This document shows, one piece after another, positions 8,842-20,850 of a stretch of 24,606 nt of DNA; the stretch's first letter is position 1; the number at the start of each line of letters is the position of its first letter. Origin of the DNA: Theodoxus fluviatilis. Its lineage: Eukaryota > Mollusca > Gastropoda > Cycloneritida > Neritidae. The notes under the pieces were generated by a model, which was not told the DNA's origin, made no database searches, and was given only the letters and a program-made list of their open reading frames with translations. Made by a program: the position numbers and the translations under genes. The stretch spans positions 40,001 through 64,606 of the forward strand of contig JAWQFJ010002863.1 of assembly GCA_034096865.1 (NCBI GenBank). The letters run 5' to 3'.

Positions 8842-9098
8842 TGTTACGGACCAGCTAACTCGGCCTCAGCTTAGCCTAGCCCGCACAAATGAAAATAAAC
8901 AAGAAAAAACACAAACACCAGCACGGATGTATAACGAGGTGTATTAGGCACACACAAACACAATCTCTCACCAGCTCCGGCCCACACCCGCGGACTCTCA
9001 GGAGCTAACGTGCGGGCCCCGCCGACACTCGGTCTACAGACGATCAAGCTCAAGCTCAAACGCGCAAGCGGCCCCCCGCCGACAGTCTCCTCCTCCAG
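8842..9098 (-). repeat. 5' LTR, truncated (about 257 of 590 bp)
   Basis: This stretch starts with TGTTACGGACC and matches 5028 to about 5270 with a handful of substitutions and a 2-nt indel. Near its right end a segment of about 22 bases replaces a 5-base segment of the other LTR. Homology then stops at about 9098, so the outer (U3) half of this LTR is missing and no target duplication can be read on this side. Confidence 0.87.
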
Positions 9099-9284
9099 TC
9101 AAATTAGTCAAAGACATGATAGATCAGATTGAGTTGTTCAGCAACGCGTAAGCGTGGTACAGGCAGCCATGGCATTAACGCAGCTGCAGCTCCCACCTGT
9201 TGCGGCAGGCTGACGGTTTGCAGGACAACCAATACTGCAATCATCCCTCGCCCTCCAAATAAAGGCCATAACATGTATGATCCA

Positions 9285-9676
9285 TTGCACCTGCAATGGA
9301 AATTAGCCATCACACAATATGTATAATCTCTTGGAGCTGCAATGGAAATTAGCCATCCCACAACCTGTATAATGCCTTGGAGCTGCAATGGAAATTAGCC
9401 ATCCCACAACCTGTATGATCCCTTGGAGCTGCAATGGAAAATAGCCATCCCACAACCTGTATAATGCCTTGGAGCTGCAATGGAAATTAGCCATCCCACA
9501 ACCTGTATGATCCCTTGGAGCTGCAATGGAAATTAGCCATCCCACAACCTGTATGATCCCTTGGAGCTGCAATGGAAATTAGCCATCCCACAACCTGTAT
9601 AATGCCTTGGAGCTGCAATGGAAATTAGCCATCCCACAACCTGTATAATGCCTTGGAGCTGCAATGGAAATTTGCT
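9285..9676. repeat. 46-bp minisatellite, about 8.5 copies
   Basis: Unit starts (TTGGAGCTGCAATGG) fall at 9331, 9377, 9423, 9469, 9515, 9561, 9607 and 9653, exactly 46 bp apart, with a more diverged first unit from 9285 and a partial last one. Units come in two forms, TATAATGCC and TATGATCCC at the joint. Because 46 is not a multiple of three, the reading frame rotates from unit to unit, and the minus-strand ORFs of 60-94 codons here are artefacts. There are no spacers, so it is not a CRISPR array. Confidence 0.95.
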
Positions 9677-11112
9677 ATCGCCGGAGCAAGGGATAACTAG
9701 AATCAAGCTGCTCATAGACTGACTGCCCGTGCGTGAATGATGATCTTTAGAAGGTGGCGATGACGTTTCTTCTACTAAAGAGGAGACATTTTAACCCTCT
9801 TCCCCGATTTATGAGACTTATTCTACGTGATTTGCTGGTGAAGAATGATCGGCTGTCACAAATAAGACTGATCTTCCCAGAGTCGCTTGGATACGACTGA
9901 AAATGCATCCGGGGGGGTGGGGGGGTGGGGAAGGGTACTCCAACTATTTTGATATTAAACTCGATTCAGAAAGAGGAACCATTCCTCCGTAAACTCTGAG
10001 AGTTTCAGATTTCAAATTTACCGCTAAGAAAAATATTTTTACGTCTTCAGATAGGCACTGCATTTTCAGTGTGGAAAGAACTTCGTCTGATTGGGTAACA
10101 CCCTTCCTCGTCATCGCATCGCAAACGGAGCGGTCTGGTGTTTGGTATGGTAACATGCCTTGAACGCTCATTTAATCGCGTAGTCCATATTCATCGCCGT
10201 TGAGGGATGTATAAAAGAGTTGTGTAACTTGATTACATGTAGGGAATTACTGTGCAGAAAATAGCTCAAACTTGGGAAGACGTGTCCATGAAAAGCTTTC
10301 TTTGGTAAATACGTGTTATAATTGTCATAACTAAGCAGCCACTGCACACGTCTTAATACTTTTGGGGTCATTTCAAAGAACATTTAGTAAACTTCCAAAC
10401 GACATAAACATATGAAAATTACCAAAGGTTTCCAAGCGACTCATTTTGGAAGAACAGGTCAAAATAGGACTGCGTGAAAAACACAAATTTGAAGAAATGA
10501 ATATTCGACCTTAAATTGTAATTGAATATGGAATTCCGTTGAAATACTGCCATGAGCTCTGCTGCTTTCGAAATATTTTGGAACTGGATCACAACATTAC
10601 GTCAGTTTAGGACAGAGCGCACAGTTCTAGACATGCGAAAAGTGTCGCCCGTCAGTCAAGCTTTAGCAACAAGTACCTTTAAACCTTTGACCAACGCGAG
10701 TCGTCATCCTGTAAAAGACACCACCAACACACACTCCAAAGGTACACATTTGAAGTAATCATGTTTGTTTGCCTGAAACAATCACAGCCCACGAGGATGA
10801 ATTCTGCAGTGGACACGAATAGAAACTGCTGCAGAATACAAGCAAAAGCTAGCACTCCGGCATGGCTGTGCTGATCCGCTGGAAATAGCTCTCGCCAGCC
10901 CAAGATGGGTAGGCTGACCTTTGCAGGCGGCTGCCACCTTGTCGTTGTAGAACTGCTGTGTATGTGGGAGCCTGGGCCAGCGCTGTCAATTTGTTCAGTA
11001 AACCTGGACCTGTTTGTGCTGTTGCCAGCGCCAGTGGATAAACAGTCTTACACCTATCCCTTCGTGTAGGCGCTGCACGCTGGGGGAAGCACATTTGGAG
11101 GGAAAAGCGGGA
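9677..11112. other. Unassigned DNA
   Basis: No ORF with recognisable motifs and no transposon ends were seen. Short G-rich runs occur at about 9910-9932. Confidence 0.45.
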
Positions 11113-11131
11113 GGGGGGGGGGGGGGGGGGG
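11113..11131. repeat. Poly-G run
   Basis: A run of about 19 G follows an A/G-rich segment. The length is likely inexact, as in most homopolymers. Confidence 0.9.
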
Positions 11132-11480
11132 AGAGGGATTGATCAATAATTTTCAGTGCAAAGTTTTGAAGTGTACTAGTTGCTCTCGCACGTCATTTCA
11201 AACGGGTTAAAATACGTTACTTTTGTTTTTGATAGCTCCAGGCCTTCATGAGGTGGATCAGTTATGAATGAAAATGTGCGTTGATTACGTTCGAGTTTAC
11301 TTTAGAGAGGTACTTCTTTCAGTTTCTTGAGTGCAATATTGAAAATCATTTAGTAAAAGCACTTGGAAGACGGACATTTGCCATGGTTTTTAGGGGGTCA
11401 ATTATGAACTCAAAATATACCTCTTGTCTTCAGCGCTAGTTTTCAAATTAATACCACTCTACTATTCGGAAAAGTTCTGC

Positions 11481-11513
11481 AAAGTGATCTTTATACCAAA
11501 GGCGTCGAAAAAA
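11481..11513 (+). pseudogene. Possible isolated reverse transcriptase block relic
   Basis: Within an open frame that runs to 11801 the segment reads KVIFIPKASKK. It resembles the VVFIPKPGK block found in Jockey-like LINE reverse transcriptases. RPMLESL, about 13 residues further on, is at best a poor match to the next block (RPISL). No other RT block was found around it, so this is either a very decayed fragment or chance. Confidence 0.2.
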
Positions 11514-13320
11514 TGTGTATTGACCAGGGTGATAACAACAAGACCTATGTTAGAGAGCTTGAGAATGTCCACGCTTGCATTGTCATTTCTCATTTACAGT
11601 AACGAATGCGCGAGGGAGGGGGGGGAGGGGGCCAGGGACAGTTGTTTCAAAGGACTCATCCCGAGCAATCCTTGTGACAGTTGTTCGCGGCCACTGAGCC
11701 ATGTGGATTTCAGTCACGCTCTCGTTTATTTCAATACATATGAAGGAGCGATTTTAAACAAGATGTCCATTTCCCATTGGTCCTGTTGTTATTCCAATTA
11801 AAATTCTAGTACCGATAGAGAAAAACTATTTGTTAATCCTACGTCATTCCTTTCAATAATACCCACACACAAAAACACCCAACCAATAGTTTATGTTTAC
11901 CCACAACGAAACCTATTCAAATATACACTTTTTTATTTGTTTCCCCTGGGAAAATGTATGTTATCTATTTATAACAGACCACGGTCAATGGAATATAGCA
12001 GTTGAATTCTGTATCTGCCATTGGGACAACATACACGACAAGCAAATGAGCCAGGGCCTCCTGTCGATATGAATTGAAATGCATTGATAAGTGACGAGAA
12101 GACACGGTGCCATCCTTATTTGGCAGTGCCTCTACACACGTCTTAATTTTCCCCTACATTCATACCACTGTAGCGATCCAAAAGGGGTTTTTAAATTGTA
12201 CAGAAGTATTCATCACAGGTGCAGAAAACCTAATATCGATGAGTTCCATTTGAGTGTTTCCGAAAATCATTCATTTGTCAAAGATCCAGTAAACCTGTTG
12301 CATGATCGCGATGTGGAATTTTCCTGCATCAGTGGACTTTTTAGTTTCAGCTGTATCAAGACTGTCTACGGGTCACCAAGCACACGTTTGATCAGATAAC
12401 ACTCAAATCAGGGATTCAGTTGATCAATTTTCAATATATAAAAAAGCAGGAACCTTTGAAATGCTTACAACATGTCACCTTTCCTGTCTTCAGTACTCCC
12501 TTGTTAGCACCTACGCGCTCAGTTCACATGGTACGTGAGCAATGAAAACACTACCAACTTGGCAGAAAACAACTTAAACTCTGTCGCTTTCTTTAAACCT
12601 TGTGTGATGACAAGGCAGTATCCTACGTTGCGGTGTGTGCAAGTGTTTATCGCTCGTGACAGTTTGAGGGTTTGCCTACTTCTCAGCCTACTCTACCTCG
12701 ATCTATCTTTTCGCCAGTTAATTACTGTTTGTAAAGAGGTCTTCTTTCCATACCCAGGAGAGCTTTTCATGATCCATTTTGCTGGTTACACGAGAGATTT
12801 GAACGACACGACAGGGCGGCTAGCATTACACACCTGCCCACCCCCATTAGTTGAAGTGCTTTTGCGGTAGTCATCTAATTTCGGGTAATCAATAAACACA
12901 GAACTTGTACATGCACGCACACAGAGCCTTTTTGTTCCAACCCACTAGCGCTGCGAGCTGTGTCGTCTTTGTCCAGGCTCGTCAAGTGGCTGTGCTTTTC
13001 AAAGGATGATTTAAAGGCTGGCATAAAGCACTAAGCTAACTTTGTGTCAGGCAAGATTGCCACTCGTAAATCGTATTTTCCTTCCTGCCTTTCTTTTTTC
13101 TGGGCCTGGTTAAGGCATGTCCACTCGTTTAACCTTTGCTTTAGAGTGGCAGAGCAGTTCAGAATCAAGAAGGCGAAACGTTCCCATCAGATACCGCTCG
13201 CTGCCCCCCAATTCAAATGAAGCAGATCGATTCAGAGAAGCAATTTTCTAGTAGCTTGATATGTATGTGTTAGAGTTCTCCCAGTATGGTGTGTGAGTGT
13301 TTGAGTGGCGCGAGTAGTCT
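11514..13320. other. Unassigned DNA
   Basis: Open frames such as 12535-12870 (111 codons) and 12091-12399 have no motif I recognise and no codon pattern that stands out. I see no repeats with detectable structure here. Confidence 0.45.
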
Positions 13321-13344
13321 TTGTTGTTGTTGTTGTTGTTGTTG
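13321..13344. repeat. (TTG)8 microsatellite
   Basis: Eight perfect TTG units. Confidence 0.95.
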
Positions 13345-15192
<1,848 letters not shown>

Positions 15193-16441
15193 CAAAAGAG
15201 AGAGGAGGAGGAGGGGAAAGAATTGGGAAGGGGGGTAGTGGGTCAAAGATTTGTAAAAGGAAGGGATACACCAGGGTAAAGCAGTGTGCATTCAGCAAGT
15301 GTGATGCATGCGTTACTGGCAGAGTTAAAGTTCTTCAAGCTGCTCTTATTCCCTCTCTTTATCACATCCTCCGTCGAATTCGTCTCGCACCTACGGGACG
15401 TCAAAGTCCTTACAATCACACCAGTCAAGTTCCCTTAACAGGCTCTTAACCTTTGTCTTGGTTGAGTAAGCTTGGAACACGCCCGCATGCACATGATGGG
15501 AAAAGAGAGCAGCTGATGTTCAATAAACGAACCCTTCCCCTATTTTTAAATCATACTTTATGTCGCAGACTCTGAGAGTGATCGGAGACGGCACACACAG
15601 CGCTGTGTAATGCCGGAGTAAGATCAACAGCGGACGCCACGTGGGCGAGATAGCAGGGAGACTGGCGTGTTTGCAGCAAACATGCCCGCCCAGGCGACTC
15701 CCTGTACTCAGCGTGCTGCTCGTGCTGCGCAGGCCTACAAACGCGGGCGGGACAGGCCGTGGCAATCACAGTGGGATTTACGAGGGCTCTGGATTCAGGA
15801 GCGACAGCGCGTCAAGATAGTCCCTGATAGCCGCCGCTATCCCATCCCAGAACCTGCCAGTCCGCAGGGGTGACAGCTGGCCTGGCTTTCCTGGTCCATC
15901 AGGTCCGCGCTGGCGCGGCCGCAGTGCCTTGCCTCGCCTCAGTCTGCGACAAGCTCAGATGTAGAGTTCTTCCTTGGAAGAAGAAACAGATGGCTCTACT
16001 TGCCTGATCCTGCCTATAAATAATTTTAGACACATTTATTCTACAAAAGAATGTTTTCCTGTGCGACAATGGTTTCCAGCTGGTATTTAAAAAAACATCT
16101 AGCTGCTACCACCGTATGAAAAACACAAAAGAAGTTCATCCCAAACCGACTCGATACAATCACCTTCGCCATCGTCATTACAAAAACATTGTCATTTTCA
16201 TTGTATTCAGTGCCAACACACAATGTTATATCGACGTTCGTGCTATTACAGATCCAATAAAATGCAATTATTTCTATGATTGTATAATTTTGAGTACCTC
16301 TATCTTCACCTCTATGCACTAGATAAAAGACCTTCGCAAATCAACTGTCCTTTTTTCACGTCAGCTGGTGTTGTGTGTGGAGAAGCAATGCAAGATACGA
16401 AGAAGGAAGACGTCAAATATATGCCCGCGCGCGCGTGTGAG
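15193..16441. other. Unassigned DNA
   Basis: The 15520-15960 part is more GC-rich and has overlapping short frames on both strands, none with recognisable motifs. The rest is AT-rich with no structure I can name. Confidence 0.45.
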
Positions 16442-16476
16442 CGTGTGTGTATGTGTGTATGTGTGTGTGTGTGTGT

Positions 16477-16538
<62 letters not shown>
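16442..16538. repeat. (GT)n microsatellite
   Basis: A GT tract of about 97 bases with a few A interruptions in its left third, preceded by a short GC alternation. Confidence 0.95.
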
Positions 16539-16539
<1 letters not shown>

Positions 16540-17241
16540 ATTATACCTTTTTTTGCCATTTATTTTTAAAAAAGGATACAACTATCAAGGTTGGATCATA
16601 GTTACTGTATCAGAAATGTACATGCAAACACAACTGCCCTCATTCATGGAAAAAAAGAATTCCACTTCAACTAAAATTTCTCAAAATTACCTGCCATTTT
16701 AGCTGCACACTCTTCTATATTCAGCACATTAAACATACATTTTGTAAAGTCTTCAAATAAAGGCAGTTCATTCATGGACCTTTTGTAATATATATGTTTC
16801 TTACCTAGCTGAATGATATGGTTTGTACTTGATTTATAATCTGGCGAGCTAAACAAAATATCTTGCTTATTCAAAATTTTACCATTTATGACAGTAATGC
16901 AAAATAGAGATATACAAAAGTGTTGGCAGAACTCATATTATTGTCAAACTATTCTGGTATCTTGGTAACTTTTCCGAAACTTAGATTGCCCAAAGGAAAA
17001 GTAATTGGTTACAATCAAGCCAAAAACCGTAGCAGCTAAAACATAATGAGAGTGTTGGTGTCATGTATAGCATTCCTACTTGTTTGGGTTTGCACACACC
17101 TAAAACTATGACTGTATAACCACAAGTAAAACGACACTCGCCTGGAACATCCTGCAAAATTACAGGTGGTAGAGATCAATATCCTAATACTCATGAATCT
17201 GTGTAAGGAACCCATAACAACTTGATCTAAGACTTGCCCAC
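16539..17241. other. AT-rich unassigned DNA
   Basis: Only short chance frames occur here. No repeats or transposon motifs were seen. Confidence 0.45.
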
Positions 17242-17868
17242 ATGAACAGTAATGTCGCAGAGAAAATCCAGACGAAAGTTGCTTCTCGAATGTCGCTGAA
17301 CGCAGCATCTCTCTTGCTTTTATGTGCTGTCTCGCACTGTCGCTTCGACGGACTGACACGCAAAACGAGTTATGCACAAAATTACTGTATAGACTGTCGC
17401 TCTGGATTTCAATGCACTCGTTTTCAAAGCCGTCCACACGAACGACACTTCTACGATAGCCTATTATCGAAGCAAGCTTCCCTGTTTCAGATTTTAGGAA
17501 ACGGCGACAGTGATGTCCTGCCTCAACGAAGAAGTTTCACGCTCACCAACTCCCCTGAGAACGTCGGACTGGCGGATTTCTGTAAAGTTAATCCGCCAAG
17601 CGTGTCTGGCATTTATCTGTCATCAGCCGACCGTTTTCGGAGATCCTTGAACCTTGACTCCCCAGAAGTTCCATTTCGTGCCTGGTTACCTCACATCTCT
17701 CGACAGGCAGCGAGATTCACGCAGTTCCCACGGAGTAGCCCTCTGGTGGCTGATGAAGTCCCGAGAGGAAAGGCTCTCTCACAGAGACGCGGCGATCAAA
17801 GCGGAGATCACAGATCGATACATGGAGCAGATTCAACACTGACATCTCGCATCGTCCGTACAGCATAG
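17242..17868 (+). CDS. Hypothetical ORF, 208 codons (doubtful)
   Basis: The ORF starts at an ATG at 17242 and ends at a TAG. Residues 16-33 (about MSLNAASLLLLCAVSHCR) form a short hydrophobic stretch that could pass for a signal or anchor but begins late. No domain is recognised, and the C-terminal third is basic and Ser-rich. The region is clearly more GC-rich than the AT-rich DNA to its left. An overlapping +1 frame (17654-17842) reads SHGVALWWLMKSREERL and looks equally protein-like; a possible 3' splice site (CTCTCGACAG, ending 17706) lies inside it. By my rough estimate a stop-free frame this long has about a one in ten chance of arising at random in a window of this size. Either frame, or neither, could be an exon. 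Confidence 0.2.
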   Translation: MNSNVAEKIQTKVASRMSLNAASLLLLCAVSHCRFDGLTRKTSYAQNYCIDCRSGFQCTRFQSRPHERHFYDSLLSKQASLFQILGNGDSDVLPQRRSFTLTNSPENVGLADFCKVNPPSVSGIYLSSADRFRRSLNLDSPEVPFRAWLPHISRQAARFTQFPRSSPLVADEVPRGKALSQRRGDQSGDHRSIHGADSTLTSRIVRTA

Positions 17869-18283
17869 TTTGATTAAAGCTGAATACGTCGATCATCGGC
17901 GGCACTGCTGGAAACATCGACATTGAACGACTGCAGAAGCCGCGTCGTCGTCCCTGTCGGCCAAAGCCGAGCCATCATGGAGAACGGTGTGGAAATTAGT
18001 CTTCCATGTACACACGTTACCTTCTCCACGTCTGAATGACGGTCACGTGGAAAAAAGACGGGGCAGCACAAACATCTAGCTTCCACGGCGGCAAAGGGTT
18101 GAAATAGGGGCCGAATCCCTTTTTTCCGAGTGGGTGGTGGCTTCTGTTTGAGAAAGGGTATGGAGGAGGGTAAGCCTGGAGTCAAGATTAAGCCCCCATG
18201 AGGAGATCCAACTGGTAAAGTCCCCAGAAGAGTAAAGAGTTCGCGCAAATAAAAACGTATTTCAGGGTTGACTTTTTTCGTCT
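17869..18283. other. Unassigned DNA
   Basis: No credible reading frame or repeat was found. Confidence 0.45.

Positions 18284-18325
<42 letters not shown>
18284..18325. repeat. (CT)n microsatellite
   Basis: CT tract with one TT interruption near 18311. Confidence 0.93.
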
Positions 18326-18458
18326 CTCATTAATCCTTTCGTTGTAACTAGAAGAATGTGTCTTGACCGTAAGCCTCTGGACTCCGCATACAGGGCAACG
18401 CTCCAAGACAGCCGGAAGAGAAGGTCTTCGAGAACAGACTGCTCTTACTGGATGAAGG

Positions 18459-18462
<4 letters not shown>

Positions 18463-18515
<53 letters not shown>

Positions 18516-18617
18516 CGATGACGACGACGACGACTAATACCTTGGTAATGACGACGACGACGATAATTACGATGATAATGACGACGATGATGATGGTGAT
18601 GGTGATGATAACGACAA
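18463..18617. repeat. (GAT/GAC)n trinucleotide tract
   Basis: About 17 near-perfect GAT units are followed by GAC-rich and mixed units with a short non-repeat interruption near 18535-18550. The plus-strand frame of Met and Thr codons over it is a repeat artefact. Confidence 0.93.
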
Positions 18618-19335
18618 CGATGAACATCATCACCAGTAGTTCAGGTCATTTCGTTGATGCTCTGAATATTGTTGTTGGGTTTTTTTTTCATGTTGGTGGT
18701 GGTGGAGTTGAACGTAGATGAAAGCACAATCATAGTGACACCATTTCCCTAATCTTGTTTAAGTTGAAGAGCTATGGTAAACGTCAATAACATTAATACT
18801 TTACATCAGCCTTGGCGCTGCTAATGATATGCATGTTAATTATCAAACAGTTTACGAAACAATTCAACATCATGCACAGGTACTTTATCATTGCTCATGA
18901 ATTGTGCAGTAGTATTATTGCGTGGTTTTTTCTGTTTTAAGAGTGTCTTGCCGTTGCTAGGTAAACACAGCTTTTCCATTACATCGAAGTCCTCCATACA
19001 GAATGATCTGCATCCATTTTGAAGCGGTGAGCCAACTAAATCAGAATTATTCGCCGAATAACCCCCCACATGCTAACGCTCTATTAGGCAGGACAAGAAA
19101 ATGCGTCGTTCGTATAAACCAATCACGCTGCATGCATGGGGAGAGGCAAACATCTCGTGAACCAAACACTCCATCAACAACTCGGACCCGGATCTCCCTC
19201 GTTCGGGACTTCCTCACATCTTGCTCACCGAGGCTGGAGGAGTGGATAGGGATTCATCATGAGGCGGGATGAGGAGGGACGCGAGGCGAGAGTTCTCCAT
19301 CACAGTGGACTGCCCTGACACCCTTCCTTTCCCAG
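18618..19335. other. Unassigned DNA
   Basis: No recognisable gene. GC content rises from about 19100 towards the candidate exon at 19336. Confidence 0.45.
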
Positions 19336-19461
19336 GAGATCTGGATCTGGAACGAGAGCGTTGGCTGGGACGGGCCAGACAGAGAGATCGTGTGGCGGGA
19401 AATCGGTGAGGGCCTGCACCTGGGCTGCCCAGACAACGTGGACAGAGGCGGCTATGCCTGA
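19336..19461 (+). other. Candidate host exon with strong splice-like borders (tentative)
   Basis: A pyrimidine-rich tract ending in TTTCCCAG (to 19335) precedes the frame EIWIWNESVGWDGPDREIVW. A donor-like GGTGAG lies at 19405-19410; without splicing, the frame runs on to a TGA at 19459-19461. The frame is rich in Trp, Asp and Glu and reads like a folded protein, but the other two frames of this GC-rich stretch are also fairly open. No family is recognised. Confidence 0.17.
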
Positions 19462-19658
19462 CGTGCGGGACACGACGATTCTTTATTGTGTTAATAAGAC
19501 TTCCGGCACACCTGGCCTCCTCCCAAGCCCTCAGCATCATAACCCACACGCTATCCTCCCACTCCCCTCTCCCCACCCCACCCAGATCATCTAACATTAC
19601 CGACTATAACCCCCCCCCCCCTCATACCCCCTATCTCCTCTTTACAATTACTCAATTT

Positions 19659-20228
19659 CAGTTCAGTTCAGTTCAGTTCAGTCTCTTATCCTGAGATGGG
19701 TTGTTGAGGCACCACTGTTGACTTTCGGACAATCTTGCTCCATCGATCTATATCCTCTGTGGCTCGCTGTGAGTCACCAAAGGTCAAGCCTGTCCACTCT
19801 TTGATGTTGTCTTCCCACCTCTTTCTCTGCCTGCCTCTCCTTCTCCCACCTGGTACGGTACCTTGCAGGATGGTCTTGGCCACCCACTGCCTCTTGACAC
19901 GTGACCGTACCACTTCAGCTTTCTGCTTTTCACGATTAAGAGCAGGTCTTCGTACTGTCCAATTGCTCTCCTGATCCTGTTGCTGACTTCCTCATTCGTG
20001 ACATGGTCTTTATATGAGATGTTCAGAATCTTGCGGTAGCATCTCATTTCCAGGGCTTGTATCCGTCTCTGTAGTTCAGATGTGAGTGTCCAGGACTCGC
20101 ATGCATACAAGAATACGGAGATGGCCAGCGTGCGCATGAGCCTGATCTTCGACGCGAGAGTGATATTTCTGTCACGCTATATTGGCTTCAATTTTGCCAA
20201 TGCTGCTGTTGTTTGTGCTATCCTGGAC
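19659..20228 (-). mobile_element. 5'-truncated LINE fragment: ORF2 C-terminal region and (CAGTT)n tail
   Basis: On the minus strand the frame gives ASKIRLMRTLAISVFLYACE, then RIQALEMRCYRKILNISYKD, RKLKWYGHV and, after a frameshift near 19880-19900, AKTILQGTVPGGRRRGRQ and RKRWEDNIKEWTGLTF. This is the typical RT C-terminal region of a widespread animal LINE group. A TAG replaces a Trp codon near 20170. The coding part is followed by a short 3' UTR with CTCAGGATAAG and then a tail of about five (CAGTT) units (plus strand 19659-19682). The 5' cut lies at the edge of a CA/CG microsatellite. No target duplication could be read. Whether it is the same family as the LINE at 1664 cannot be told, because the two copies cover different parts. 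Confidence 0.87.
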
Positions 20229-20850
20229 ATACACACGCGCGCGCGCGCGCATTCACGCACGCACACACGCGCGTGCGCGCGCACGCACACACACCTACCT
20301 TTATCCCAACGATTTTCGATCAAGGAACTAATGATTCTCATTCTTGCACCAACCAATCGGCAAGGGAAATGTTTCTGTCTGATTCATTTCGCAATAATCA
20401 AAGTCCTCTCAGATCTTGCTGACAGTCTATAATGCAATCAGTTCAGTTCAGTTCTGTCGCTTAACCCTGAGATGGGTTGACAGATCTTGCTGACAGTCTA
20501 TAATGCAATCAACAGAAACAAATAAGATTACTACAACTGTCTCCCACAACACACACGCGCGCGCGCGCGCGCACACACATCTACCTTTATCCCAACGATT
20601 TTAGATCAAGGAACTAATGATTCGCATTCTTGCACCAACCAATTGGCAAGGGAAATGTTTCTGTCTGATTCATCTGTCAGGAAGTGCCTCGCCCAAATGA
20701 TAGTTCTGATGTGGCATCAATACCTGTCGCTGTGTGCGGGATGCTCCCTGAGTTTCGCAACAATCAAAGTCCTCTCAGATCTTGCTGACAGCCTATAATG
20801 CAATCAACAGAAACAAATAAGATTACTACATGTACAACGGTCTCCCACAA
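20229..20850. repeat. Tandem duplication, about 300-bp unit, each copy led by a CA/CG array
   Basis: Copy 1 (20229-20549) and copy 2 (20550-20850) each begin with alternating CA/CG. Both then share the segment starting CTACCTTTATCCCAACGAT (20295 and 20581) and ending TCTCCCACAA. They differ by a few substitutions and two larger events: copy 2 has about 80 bp (20674-20753) absent from copy 1, and copy 1 has a 40-bp LINE stub plus one extra 31-bp target repeat. There is no coding content. Confidence 0.88.
20441..20480 (-). mobile_element. 40-bp LINE 3'-end stub with exact 31-bp target site duplication
   Basis: The insert begins with GTTCAGTTCAGTTC (plus strand) and contains CCTGAGATGGGTTG, as at the 3' end of the LINE at 19659. 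It is flanked by identical 31-bp direct repeats at 20410-20440 and 20481-20511. The paralogous site in copy 2 (about 20776-20806) holds a single, nearly identical target sequence and no insert. This is the footprint of an extremely 5'-truncated target-primed insertion. Confidence 0.88.

Larger units (their letters stand above)
5028..9098 (-). mobile_element. Ty3/Gypsy-like LTR retrotransposon, RT/RNase H deleted, 5' LTR truncated
   Basis: Read on the minus strand the order is: partial 5' LTR (9098-8842), primer-binding site (8839-8827), repeated leader, gag (from 7911), aspartic protease, integrase remnant, polypurine tract (5646-5618) and full 3' LTR (5617-5028). The gag, the DSG protease and the VGPL/ALRSIETEAVAEAL integrase blocks are typical of Ty3/Gypsy (Metaviridae-like) elements. 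No reverse transcriptase or RNase H motif is present: the protease-linker frame passes straight into the integrase core. Several frameshifts and stops show that it is dead. The two LTRs differ at roughly seven places over about 215 comparable bases by hand count, so the insertion is neither fresh nor very ancient. Confidence 0.9.

Noticed and set aside
9099..9284. AATAAA near 9258 as a gene 3' end
   Set aside because: No upstream coding sequence on the plus strand; the only neighbours are the truncated LTR and the minisatellite.
9285..9676. Regular repeats as a CRISPR array
   Set aside because: Units are directly adjacent and similar along their entire length; there are no unique spacers, and the context is eukaryotic transposon DNA.
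16280..16702. 140-codon ORF with Cys-Val repeats
   Set aside because: Produced by the (GT)n tract.
18356..18721. 121-codon ORF with Met and Thr runs
   Set aside because: Produced by the (GAT/GAC)n tract; the flanks show no gene signature.
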